This document shows, piece after piece, positions 46,504 through 55,631 of a DNA stretch of 64,000 nucleotides (position 1 is the first letter of the stretch; each line of letters opens with the position of its first letter). This DNA comes from Paulinella micropora (Eukaryota; Cercozoa; Imbricatea; Euglyphida; Paulinellidae): positions 1 to 64,000 of the forward strand of contig WBZZ01001116.1 in NCBI GenBank assembly GCA_019918135.1, in the 5' to 3' direction. Below the pieces are notes generated by a model. That model was not told the origin of the DNA. It saw only the letters and a program-made list of their open reading frames with translations, and did not search any database. The position numbers and the translations under genes are program-made.

Positions 46504-46730
46504 ATGTACGAAAGAAACTTAATAAAAAAAATCCCTGACAAGGTTTTAATCTTGGTAAGAAAGATTCCTGTTGGAGCAAAAACTCAGCTTCTGTCTTTGT
46601 TTCACTGTCTGCAAAAACGTCGTCGTCGCTGCTGCAAGCCTTGCAGGTGTGAATTTTCAGCGTTCCTTCAAATGCACCTTTCCATTCTGCCTCAAATCTT
46701 GTGCGAAGGGCTTTGTCAAGCTTTTTTAAT
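46504..46730 (-). pseudogene. Gene remnant ended by a B element
   Basis: On the minus strand, from just after a stop near 46730, the frame gives TRFEAEWKGAFEGTLKIHTC then KACSSDDDVFADSETKTEAE, which looks like real coding sequence with a CxxC. After ESFLP it passes straight into a minus-orientation B element (46510-46555) and stops. No ATG. It is probably the middle of a gene cut on the 3' side by the B insertion. Confidence 0.45.
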
Positions 46731-46800
46731 TAAACAATTATTGTCTTTTTTTTGTTGTACTTTCTCCCACTCGGGGTGTGGTATAGCCGAATTTTAAGAG

Positions 46801-46865
46801 TGATATGGTTAAAAAAGGCAGTTCTACCGTAAAACCCGGAGGGCGCTGCCTTTTTTGGCCATATC
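46801..46865. repeat. F element, well preserved
   Basis: TGATATGGTTAAAAAAGGCA on the left, CGCTGCCTTTTTTGGCCATA then TC on the right. Confidence 0.75.
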
Positions 46866-47502
46866 GTACGCACAAAAAACTTTGCGCCAAATTTCCTTTG
46901 GGGGTGTGCAAATGACAAATCCTGCGCAACTCTCCCCCCCCTCTCCCCCTTCTTCTTCGGGGAGAGGGGAGGGAAGCGGGGAGAGGGAAGAGAAGGGGGA
47001 AGGGGAAGAGAGAGGGGAGAGGGAGAGAGAGGGGGAGGGGGGCTCCCCCTTTTCTTCCCCTTCCCCCTCTTCCTCCCCTTCTCCCCTCCCTTCCCCTCTT
47101 CTCTTCCCCCCCCCCCCCAAAGAAAGTCTGCCTAATTTTGTTCCCCATCCTCCCTTTTCTTTTCTCTCGCCCTCCCCCCTCTCCTTGAGCCCCCTGGGCT
47201 CAGGGGGCTCAAAAAAGGGGGCAGGAAGAGAAAAAAGTGGGGGGGCGCCCCCCCCCCTCCCCCTCCTCGTCTCCAAAAATCCTTTCTACAACCTCCCCTC
47301 TCCCCTCCCCTGAGCCCAGGGGGGCTCAAGGAGCAGGGAGGGGGGGGGGAGAGGAAGGGCGCAGAGGCTTCGAAAAAAATAAATACATGAAACTCCTCCA
47401 CTAAGCATCTCTCCCCCTCCCCTCCCTTTCCGACACCAGCCCTCTCCCCCCCCCCCTCTCCCCTCGCAGGCTCTTCGCAGATTTTAGTTTCTTTTTTTTT
47501 AA
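46866..47502. repeat. GA/CT fold-back and D elements upstream of the HNH gene
   Basis: 46965-47115 is a long G/A run then C/T run that can pair. GAGCCCCCTGGGCTCAGGGG (about 47187) and GAGCCCAGGGGGGCTC (about 47311) are D hairpins around GGGGGGCGCCCCCC (about 47241). The D tail is at 47365-47405. The last 60 bp before the HNH gene are pyrimidine-rich. Confidence 0.55.
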
Positions 47503-48243
47503 ATGTCAGAAGTTGTGGCCAAAGAAAAGCTGGTGCCCTTGCTCCCGCTGCTGGTCAAACTGCTCGGCTGCTCAGAGCAGAACGCGCGCCTCTATTTAGA
47601 AAAAGCCCGGGCAAGCGCCAACAAGCAAAAGGCAGGCGACGGAGCTCTGAAAACCCGGCTTGTGCGCTTTACTCAGGGAGACGGCTCCTGGGGGCCTGCA
47701 GTGCAGTGTGTATATTTGAACGACCTTTTGAATTTTCTCGGCATTGTGCTGGACTCGGTGCGCCTGAAAGACGATGACTCTTGGCTGTTGGACGACAAGG
47801 CGGGGAGGGAGGGGCTGGCGGCCATCGAGAGACAGCTGTCAGATCTGCACCCATTATCCGAAATACAGACGCGCCCGGTCTATTTAGGGCGTGTAGTACC
47901 GCTTTGCAACGAAAAACGCTTCATGTCGCGCGCGCTTGTGAGAAGATGGATCTTGGAGAACCGTCGGCTCCCTTGCTTTTCTCAATATTTTGATACGGAC
48001 GGACGAAGGAGACTTTTGTTCAACATCGATCACATCGTGCCGACAGCGCAAGGCGGGCTGGACCATCCACGCAATTATGCCCTAATCCCACAGATCATGA
48101 ATGCCAAATTTGGATCCATGCTATTGCCAGCCAAAGCCACGTACTTGTCGCCGGCGACAACGCGCGCGGCTCTGCGTTTTTCCGCGCAGGCCTCCCGTCG
48201 CGCCATGCAGGGGCTCGACCTCTCCGACCTCGAGCTCTGGTAG
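47503..48243 (+). CDS. HNH-endonuclease-like protein (intact)
   Basis: 246 aa from ATG 47503 to TAG 48241-48243. The N-terminal 120 residues are helical (LVPLLPLLVKLLGCSEQNAR). The middle carries RPVYLGRVVPL and RFMSRALVRRWI, shared with the gene at 1350. The HNH core is NIDHIVPTAQGGLDHPRNY (about residues 175-193), keeping Asp-His, GG and the Asn. The C-terminal helix ends DLSDLELW. HNH proteins cut DNA; in giant viruses they are often free-standing selfish genes. Its own 3' end is copied just downstream (48311-48393). Confidence 0.8.
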   Translation: MSEVVAKEKLVPLLPLLVKLLGCSEQNARLYLEKARASANKQKAGDGALKTRLVRFTQGDGSWGPAVQCVYLNDLLNFLGIVLDSVRLKDDDSWLLDDKAGREGLAAIERQLSDLHPLSEIQTRPVYLGRVVPLCNEKRFMSRALVRRWILENRRLPCFSQYFDTDGRRRLLFNIDHIVPTAQGGLDHPRNYALIPQIMNAKFGSMLLPAKATYLSPATTRAALRFSAQASRRAMQGLDLSDLELW

Positions 48244-48286
48244 AGGATTATAATTTGAAGGCAGGTTTTCTTGCCTTCTCTTCATT

Positions 48287-48393
48287 CCAGCCCGCGGTAG
48301 CGGGCTGGACAACGCGCGCGGCTCTTCGTTTTTCCGCGCAGGCCTCCCGCCGCGCCATGCAGGGTCTGGACCTCTCCGACCTCGAGCTCTGGT
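48287..48393 (+). repeat. P hairpin plus duplicated HNH gene tail
   Basis: CCAGCCCGCGGTAGCGGGCT (48287-48308) is joined directly to a copy of 48158-48243 (CAACGCGCGCGGCTCT to CTCGAGCTCTGGTA), with four or five base changes and its own stop (TAA). Confidence 0.85.
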
Positions 48394-48473
48394 AACAGTA
48401 TCACCGCTTTTTTTCAGAAGTTTCTTTTAATTAAAAAAAACTTGTGGATATCTCTTCAAACCTTTTCGTTTTA

Positions 48474-49965
48474 CTAGTCTCGACTGACACTAACACTATT
48501 TTCAAACATATTGAAATACTCATCGTTTGGAGGAGAAAATTTTTTCTTACCACGCACCTTTTTTGGTTGAGCAGAACCTGCATTAGCAGCATGAGGTTCT
48601 TTTGCTTTTACAGGCACGGGGGCAGAGGAGGCGTTGTTGTCCGGTTCAAGAAAATCATTGCACATTTGCAAGCAAGCGTGTGCGTCCACGAAAGCTTTGG
48701 GCTTGACGGCTTCTTGAGAGCCGTAGCCGTCTTTGGCAAACCAGCCGGCCATTCTGTCGACCACCCGTTCGTAGGCGCCCAAGAACTCCTCGTCGGTCTT
48801 GGCAAAGCTTCCTTGGACAGGATACAAAAGGCTCTGTGCATGTGGGGAACAAATGGAAAACTGCGGCCCCTCAGCACGGTCCTGTTCGCTTTGGCAGGAA
48901 TCCACGTACGTCTGAAAAAACAGTTGCCAATCCCAGCCGAATTTCCGTAAAACTGCCAGCTGGGACAGCTCATTCTTTTCTCTGCTATAATAAAAGCGGG
49001 CTTGCTTATACACCTGAGTAAGCCCGTCGTACACCACAAAATAGTCGCGGCAGTCGGCAAAAGGTAGCTTGGCCAGTGGGGCCGATATTTTGCGCACGGT
49101 TAGTCCAAGCCAATATTCACTGTCCAGCCCTTGTCGCATCTGTGCAATATACTCTTGTCTCTTCTGGACATCATCGCCGACTAGCTCTGCTTTGGCGCCT
49201 TTGTACACATGAGTGAAATCAAACAAATAGGTTCGCATATTTCTCAACAACAGGTCAAGCATGGCCAGCGCATATCTGTCCACAAAATCTATTTTGGCTT
49301 GCAACAACACTCGCGCTCTCTCGATAACGACTGTTTTCTCCTCCTTTTGATCGCTTTTGGTGTCGAACACGTTGATCCTTGTGCTTCCGTAAGTATACTC
49401 CTCTTCCTTTGCGTTTGTCTTCAGGAATAACAGAATGACATTAGGCCCCATGGAGTTTGTAAAGGGCATAGTCAGGTCGGCTACCGCTGCTATGCATTGC
49501 GCTTCCCCTTCTGTAGGTACTGCCGTAGCGTACTCCGAAGCCTCCAGCGCCGTCTGCTTCTTCGCGTCTTGTTCCAACACGCGAGCAAACACCGGACGTC
49601 GATTGTCTTCCCAAGCTCTGTAGCAGTCAGAGGCTTTCTACACTCATACGACAGACAGGTGTACATGGGTCCCAATTCTTTTAATGTGTTGTTGCCCACG
49701 AGCCTATTGTTACCGGCAGTAAGGTAATCACCTTTCTCTCTGTCTGGGATTACAGTCTTGGAAAGCCAGAACTGTGTTTGCCCATCTTTCTTCTTGCCCT
49801 GCAATTCAACCTGCTCTTTATTTCAGCTTGGGCTTTCTTGGCCCTGGCCATCAACAAATCGACGGTAGCTTGTTGCAGTCGAAACGAAATTTGTGAGTAC
49901 AGCCTGCGCGTGGCTTCGGAGGTAGAATCAAGAGCGGACTTGACGGTGATTGCTGCATCATCCAT
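48474..49965 (-). CDS. Unknown large protein with two or three frameshifts
   Basis: The longest frame (48474-49592) is 372 residues and ends GKKKFSPPNDEYFNMFENSV. Coding sense continues upstream in a second frame (QFWLSKTVIPDREKG to ELGKTIDVR, about 49590-49800) and a third (MDDAAITVKSALDSTSEATR, ATG 49965). The whole would be about 495 aa. A further upstream stretch (about 49970-50054, KKKDESEDSEVKEATPSEN) could extend it into the nicotinamidase-like gene. Features: a helical N-terminus, a Lys-rich C-terminal tail, and aromatic-rich middle (DWQLFFQTYVDSC). AT-richer than the F-box-like genes. Family unknown. Confidence 0.5.
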
Positions 49966-50043
49966 GTCCCTCGGCAGAAGTCAGGGATATTTTCACTGGG
50001 CGTGGCCTCTTTTACCTCCGAGTCTTCCGACTCATCTTTCTTC

Positions 50044-50966
50044 TTATTGCCCAATTAACCGATTTCTTATACGCCAGTGTTGCCGATTCGACGACGGTAA
50101 CGCTGAATTTTTTCTCCAGCAGCCTTTGACAGTTTCCCGGACACAGATTTCAGTCGCGCATCCGACCACGCAGACGTTGCGGATGCCCTGCGCCTTTAGA
50201 ACCTCGGTCAAGGTACATCTGGGCGTGGCGATGCTCCAGGGGTTCTGGTTGTAAACCTCGCTCTTGCCTGTCTCTCTTTTGTCAAAAATGGCAGAATAGG
50301 CATCGAATCTGCGGTCCGTGCCTTGTCGAAAAACATTGTTTGGTTGCGGGAGCTCCGGGGGCAAGCTAAGCGTGCCTCTTTCCAGGGCGGTAGCATTCAA
50401 ATAATGTAAGTATTCCAGCGCCGGCTCTGTCACGCTCGCCCGGCTTAAACGCAGGTGCTACGTCGTGCAGCTCGTCCAGGATGTCAGAGCCCCAACCACC
50501 CATGACACAGTGGACAGGCCACAGCTCTTGATTTTGAACACGTCCGCTTGATGATACGGGCTTTTTCCACTGTGTCCCCCAGCGGAAGGCTGCGTTCTTC
50601 AAGGTATACGTAACACCGCTTTCATCTCGTGTATATGTCTTAAAGCAGTCTCTGTCTCGCGCTGCTGGATTCTGCCTCCGTGGTTGTTTTATTTGGTCTA
50701 GTTTGTACGTGGTAGATCGAACTTGCAAAGGAAATGTGGCCGGGCTTTACCGTTTTGTTGGGACCTGCGCATTCCGCTGGGTGTTTGTCGCGTGTGAACA
50801 CCACTAGGTCCCAGCCAGGAATCTGCACCAAATGGCGCACATTATTGATGCACGTTCCTCTTGTGTCTTCGTTTCCAAGACTCAGTGATCCGCGCCTGTG
50901 CATAAAACCGTTCTGCATGTCTACGACAATCAGAGCCCAACCCGGCTGGAGCAAAGGGATGGACAT
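50044..50966 (-). CDS. Nicotinamidase / isochorismatase-like hydrolase, frameshifted
   Basis: ATG 50966 begins MSIPLLQPGWALIVVDMQNG, with the catalytic Asp of the family. WPVHCVMGGWGSDI matches the WP.HC.qGT.GA motif, and VVGCATEICV carries the catalytic Cys. These three parts lie in three frames: the first to about 50740, the second about 50450-50730, the third from about 50433. A further shift near 50110 would give a better end (FSVTVVESATLAYKKS) than the printed one. Nicotinamidases turn nicotinamide into nicotinate for NAD salvage; related isochorismatase-like proteins have other roles. All key residues survive, so the gene was functional recently or the indels are errors. Confidence 0.7.
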
Positions 50967-51059
50967 TTGGGTGGAGTGTGGCGAATCTACAGGTCCTTTG
51001 GCCTTTTTCTTATTAATAATATTAGTACCAAAGCCAAGAGAAAAAAAGAATATTTTGAC

Positions 51060-51281
51060 AATTAGTCCTGGCTGCACAGCCTGTTCTCACCTCCCCCCCC
51101 CCCCCCCGCCCTTCTCTCCCCCTTTCTATCTCCCTCCCCTCCTCCCCTCTCGTGTTCCTCTCCCATTTTCTCCCTCCCCCCTCCCCCTCTCAACTCTTTC
51201 TCTTTATTTTTGTGTCGCGTTCACACACACACACGCGAAAGAAATCCTGTTGTGTAGAGTCGACGAGTTTGCCTCGCAGGC
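51060..51281. other. Divergent promoter region, pyrimidine-rich
   Basis: Between the nicotinamidase-like start and the next plus-strand gene: a C15-type run near 51095, CT-rich sequence, and (CA)n near 51223. No TATA box recognised. Confidence 0.35.
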
Positions 51282-51851
51282 ATGAATGTCCCCAAGGGAG
51301 AGATTTTTTGGGTCTGGGCGGTCGGAAGGCGTTGCAGGACGCGTCAGGGGTCGTGGCGCCCGGGGAGATGCCGCCAACAACCCGGAATGCGTGGCGGAGC
51401 TGAAAAAGTGCCACGCGTCACTGCAGTGGACGCTGCTGCCTTCGCACCAACAAACCTGCGAGGAGCTCAGGTCGTTGCACGGTTACAGCAGCAGCAGCGG
51501 CCAGGAAGAGGCAAGGACGTTGGCAAGCCCGGCCGCATCAGCTGGTCACCTCCGCTCCCTATCCAGCTGGCCAAGAAACCAGCGCGGCGGCGGCCGGACT
51601 CCATGCGCGCGGGCGGCCGGCGCCGGCGCGCCCGTGCGCACACCGTGCCGGGATCACAACCTTCAGGCAAGAGCGACGAGGCCTACTTGTTTGTGTACAA
51701 ACCCCACGTGTACATTCACACGCCCCCGCCGAGGGCCCGCCGAGGTCGGTCGCGTTGGAACTACACAGCTGTGACTTTGTGTTTCTCCGCGGCGGAGAAA
51801 AAACGCGCGCAGCAACTAGTAACCGGATCCGGAGTCAAGCCAGCTAGCTAG
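51282..51851 (+). CDS. Unknown basic protein, frameshifted
   Basis: Two overlapping frames start at ATG 51282 and ATG 51286. Coding sense appears in the second frame first (NPECVAELKKCHASLQWTLL, EELRSLHGYSSSSGQEE) and in the first frame later (GKPGRISWSPPLPIQLAKKP, DEAYLFVYKPHVYIHT). One indel near 51490-51530, inside AGCAGCAGCAGC repeats, would join them. The product is rich in Arg, Pro and Ser. It ends before a CTAG repeat (CTAGCTAGCTAGCTAG, about 51843). Function unknown. Confidence 0.4.
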   Translation: MNVPKGEIFWVWAVGRRCRTRQGSWRPGRCRQQPGMRGGAEKVPRVTAVDAAAFAPTNLRGAQVVARLQQQQRPGRGKDVGKPGRISWSPPLPIQLAKKPARRRPDSMRAGGRRRRARAHTVPGSQPSGKSDEAYLFVYKPHVYIHTPPPRARRGRSRWNYTAVTLCFSAAEKKRAQQLVTGSGVKPAS

Positions 51852-51918
51852 CTAGCTAGACATCAGCTAGTACTAAGAAAAAACGGGAAGCTAGAAACGT
51901 CGAAAGGAAAATACTTTT

Positions 51919-53695
51919 TTAATCATTAAAAATTCTTACAACACAAAAAAAAAGTCCTGTTGGCTCAAATGTCCCTGAGCAGAGCTTCATCTTCCTCTTC
52001 GAGCGCATGCGCTTGCGCAAGTCGGCCTCGGCACTGTGCGGGACGTTGGCGATGCGCAGCTGTCTGTTGCTGGGCCCGGGCTCGTCGTCCAGCTCGTCGG
52101 GCGCGAAGCCACCGCCTTCCCAGCCGGGCAGCGCCGAGGGCTTGCCGAGCTCCTCGGTCTTCTTGCTGGCGCCCGAGGCGTCCCACACACAGACGAGTTT
52201 GGGCACGCGCTTGAGGCAGAAGGCGCCGTTGGACAGGGGGTCGAAGCTGGCCCTGATGGTAAAGCCCACGGTGACGACGGAGCCGTTGCGAACTGCCTTC
52301 ATGGCCGCAGCCTCGGTCATGAGCGGGTGCGACTCGCGGCGCATGTCGCGGAACAGGAGCTCGGTGAACTTGAGCTTGCTGCAGTCCAGCTCCGACGAGT
52401 TGCTGCTGGGCTGGGCCCGCCGGGGCCGCCGGCGGCTTGCCCTTGTTGTTGTACCTGGCGCTGAGGTCCACGTTCGGGAACGAGTAGTTGCAGTGCGTCA
52501 CGAGCGTAAACTCCTGCGAGCCGCCGCCCTGTGACTCGGTCTTCTGGAAGAAGCCGCCGTTCTTGATGTAGCGCGAGTTGGACTTGCGCTCCAGCGCCGT
52601 CATGGCCTTGATCTCGGCCGTCTTGGAGCGGATGACCACGTCGCGGAACTTGGCGAGCACCTGGCGCGGGTACACCCCCTGCGCGTCGGCGCTGAGCCCC
52701 ATGTCGGTCGAGATGTCCTGCAGGCGGCTGTTGACGCACGGCATGGCCTGGCAGACCAGCGGCGCGCTCTCGGGGTCCTCGAGCGCGTCCAGCACACACC
52801 ACACGGCTAGAAAGTCCAGGTACAGATCAAACACCACAGCCAGACCTCCGACCTCGTACGAGCTGCCGTCCGCCTTGACGACGCGCAGTGCGGGCGCAGC
52901 CTTGGACGGGAGCGCGACCGTGCTGAAGCTGCGCTGGATCCGCTCGGGGCGCAGGCAGTCTTCCTCCGGGTTGATGTTGTAGCGGTGCGCAAAGTCCGCC
53001 GGGTTCGCGAACGAGCCGTACGCGATGCGGCCCAGCCTCTGCTTCTGCTCGTCCGTCGCGTGCTTGGACACAAACAAGTCACAGGAACCCACGGTCGCGG
53101 GGGGCGACGCAATGACCAAGTTGCGGCAGGCGCCCTTGCGGTCGCCCGAGGACGGGCGCTGCTGGGTAAAACGTACCGTCACGATCTCCTTGTTGGGTTC
53201 CTTGATCGAGGGCAGGCGCTGCATCAGGTACGCGTTGCGCCCCGGCCCCACGAAGCGCGCCAGCTGCAGCCACTCCTCACCTGTCGCCTCGTCCTTGTTC
53301 ACCTTGACGTACGTGTGCTTCAGCAAGAAAGTCCGTGTTCACCAGGCTGGGCCAGATGTCCTGCGTCAGAACCTGCTGGTACACATCCCCCAGCGACGCC
53401 CGCAGGTCGGGAGGCAGTTTCCCCAAAGGAACAAGCCCGTCGAGCTCGGTCGGCGGCTGCAGGCTCGCGCGCAGCAACGTCTCGGGCATCGAGCTCGGGT
53501 CCGCGAACGGGAAAAACTGGTGCGACGAACTTGGGGGCCGCCCGCCGCTGCCGCTGCTTTCGCTTCAGCCGCAATTTTAGAAGACGTGGCATCCCAGTCT
53601 ACTTCCTCTCGGCTTTCTTGTACTTTGTTTTTTTTGGGCACGCGCCCCGAACTGCTCGACGACGACGAGGAAGATGGGGTTGTGCGCTTGCTCAT
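51919..53695 (-). CDS. Large unknown protein, about 590 aa, three frameshifts
   Basis: ATG 53695 starts MSKRTT plus a nine-serine run. Coding sense then moves through frames at about 53535 (at a G5 run), about 53520 (at an A5 run), about 53325 (AGCAAGAAAG) and about 52430 (GGGCCCGCCGGGGCCGCC). Conserved-looking parts: FPFADPSSMPETLLRASL, WLQLARFVGPGRNAYLMQRL, YNINPEEDC, DLYLDFLAVWCVLDALED, YNNKGKPP, then VVTVGFTIRASFDPLSNGAF and a basic tail (RKRMRSKRKMK). It looks like an abundant structural or nucleic-acid-binding protein by composition, but I recognise no family. Breaks at homopolymers favour sequence error. Confidence 0.5.
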
Positions 53696-53934
53696 CTCTT
53701 TGGTTGGGGCTTGGGGGCTACTTTCTGAAGTCGACCGACCCCAAGGGGGCGTCTTTCGCGCAAAGCCGCGCCACACCCCCGCGGGGCACCCCCCCCCTCC
53801 CCGTCACCCTGGGGGTACACGTCTGTGCGTTCCCCTTCCCTCCCCCCTCGGGGCACCCCCCCCCTCTCCTCCCTCCCCTTCACTTCCCCTTCTTTCCTTC
53901 ACTTCCCCCCTCCCCCCCCCCCTTCTTCCCGGGA
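53696..53934. other. Pyrimidine-rich spacer (promoter region)
   Basis: Upstream of the 53695 start and just after the stop of the next gene. C/T-rich with several C8-C10 runs; no TATA box or P element seen. Confidence 0.35.
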
Positions 53935-55404
53935 CTACCGCAAGGACCCGCCGCTGATGACGCTGAGCGGTTCGCAAGCTGTGGGTGGTGCAGGAGGGTC
54001 ATGCCTGCGTGGCATTTGTTTTTCTAGGTCGGCCGGCGAGATGTGGTGATCGCTTAGGTAGCGAAGCAGGGCGTCGGTGTCGATATTTTTGATCCCTCTG
54101 GCCTGAATAAAGCTGTCCTCCCAACCATACTCTGCCAGCAGCAACTCGTGCGGACGTAGGCTCTTGCCGGGCTTGAGGTAGAGGTGAAAGCTGCGATGGT
54201 TGAGGCGCACGATCAAGGCGTTGCACTTTTCGGGCAGCGGGCTGGTCAGGGCGCAGTGCCCCAGCAGAACCGTGGGGATGCGTTTTTGCTGGCCGCCGTG
54301 GGGAGCGGCCGGCAGGTTAGGCTGATGTTTTCTGTCGACATAGACTAGCGCGCTGCCCGCCTGCATGAACGTCGCCTGCTCGCGCTCCCACAGCGTGGGG
54401 TCGCGCGAGGGAGCCTCTGCCCGGTCGCTGGAGTTTCCTCCGCTGCCACGGTACAGTTTGGTGCGGAACTCTGCCACGAAGCGTGGCTGGTCCAGAGGAG
54501 GTATGTCTCGGCGAGACGCGAGTGTGAAGCCGTAGCTGGGCCAGTAGAGCACGTAGAAATAGAAGTTGTACGAGACTACACGCAGCGCGTCGGCGCGTCC
54601 TTGGCCTGTACGGCAGATTTGCTGGTAGAACTCGCTTTGCTCTCGCTCCTGCCGAGCATCGTCGGTAATTTGCGGCGTGCTGCTCTCGGCCTCGTCGAGT
54701 GTGGGTAGGAAGTGCTTTTTGGACAGGAGAAGGAAACTGGATCGACAGGGGGTAGCAGATTCTTTCTCCTTGAAGAGCAGCGTGTGTGTCCAGGCCGTCG
54801 CCCGGAAACGATTGCGTGTCTTGGCCAGGCCGAGCTGGCTCTGGAGCCTGGCCGCCAGGTTGGGTGCTATGTTGGCGCACACGATCGCGCGCAAGGCGCG
54901 CTGCTGCTCCTTGGTGCGCGCCAAGGCCTGCACCAGGAACGCAGTTACCAAGGGCCCCAGCCGGTCTTCGCCGTTGTCCCAGAACGCCACCAGGCAGTTC
55001 TGCTCAAGCTTGAGCTCGGCCGGCCAAGGCTGGCCCAGGACCCACAACCGGCCTAGGCTGGGCGGCAGCCTCAGCCTCGCTTCGCCCCAGCTCTCGGCGC
55101 TGTAGGCTGCTACAACTAACTGCGTGCAGCCGCTCTTCTCGTAAGCCTCCTGCAACTCCCGGCCCGCGCCCAGCCCGCCCAGCCCGCTGCGCGGGCTGGA
55201 GGGAGCTGGGGGGGGACTCGCGCCCAGCCCGCCCAGCCCGCTGCGCGGGCTGGAGGGAGCTGGGAGGGGACTCGCGCCCAGCCCGCCGGTGATCTCTCGT
55301 ATAACTGGCCGCAGCCACAAAGAGTTACAATAGAAATAAGATTGGGGTCTTGATAATGTCAGGATGTCTCCCGCATTAGCCGTGACGGCCCCTTTTTTAG
55401 ACAT
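53935..55404 (-). CDS. Unknown 489-aa protein carrying tandem P-derived repeats
   Basis: ATG 55404 (MSKKGAVTANAGDILTLS) is the best start; the open frame extends upstream to 55599 without support. Residues about 45-80 hold two identical-phase 18-residue repeats (GASPLPAPSSPRSGLGGL type) coded by a 54-bp tandem P-derived unit (55165-55272). The rest looks ordinary: VVAAYSAESWGEARLRLPPS, AFLVQALARTKEQQRALRAI, VVSYNFYFYVLYWPSYGFTL, NIDTDALLRYLSDHHIS. No membrane helix. Function unknown. The frame is otherwise intact, so the inserted repeats are tolerated. Confidence 0.65.
   Translation of the reverse strand: MSKKGAVTANAGDILTLSRPQSYFYCNSLWLRPVIREITGGLGASPLPAPSSPRSGLGGLGASPPPAPSSPRSGLGGLGAGRELQEAYEKSGCTQLVVAAYSAESWGEARLRLPPSLGRLWVLGQPWPAELKLEQNCLVAFWDNGEDRLGPLVTAFLVQALARTKEQQRALRAIVCANIAPNLAARLQSQLGLAKTRNRFRATAWTHTLLFKEKESATPCRSSFLLLSKKHFLPTLDEAESSTPQITDDARQEREQSEFYQQICRTGQGRADALRVVSYNFYFYVLYWPSYGFTLASRRDIPPLDQPRFVAEFRTKLYRGSGGNSSDRAEAPSRDPTLWEREQATFMQAGSALVYVDRKHQPNLPAAPHGGQQKRIPTVLLGHCALTSPLPEKCNALIVRLNHRSFHLYLKPGKSLRPHELLLAEYGWEDSFIQARGIKNIDTDALLRYLSDHHISPADLEKQMPRRHDPPAPPTACEPLSVISGGSLR
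55165..55272. repeat. Tandem 54-bp P-derived unit inside a CDS
   Basis: Two units starting CGCGCCCAGCCCGCC at 55165 and 55219, and a third start at 55273. Each contains CAGCCCGCTGCGCGGGCTGG, the P first hairpin. The length of 54 keeps the frame. Confidence 0.85.
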
Positions 55405-55631
55405 TAATTTCTTTTTAATACAAGGAAATTTTTTTTTAAAAAGAAACATCCGCCCCAGCAGCAGCTGCCAGCGGCACAGCGGGAGGGGGGGGGGAGAGAG
55501 AGGAGCGGTCGTGTTGTCCTCTTCCCTCATTTTCATCCAACTCTCCTCTCTCCTTGTTTTTGCTGTTCCTCTCTCTCTTCTTTGGCTAATAAAGGCCAAG
55601 GAAGAGAGAGAATCTGCCAGGGCCAGCGTAG

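Noticed and set aside
53025..53957. A 310-codon plus-strand ORF over the 51919-53695 gene
   Set aside because: The minus strand gives more protein-like segments across several frames; the plus ORF ends in pyrimidine-run Pro/Ser sequence.
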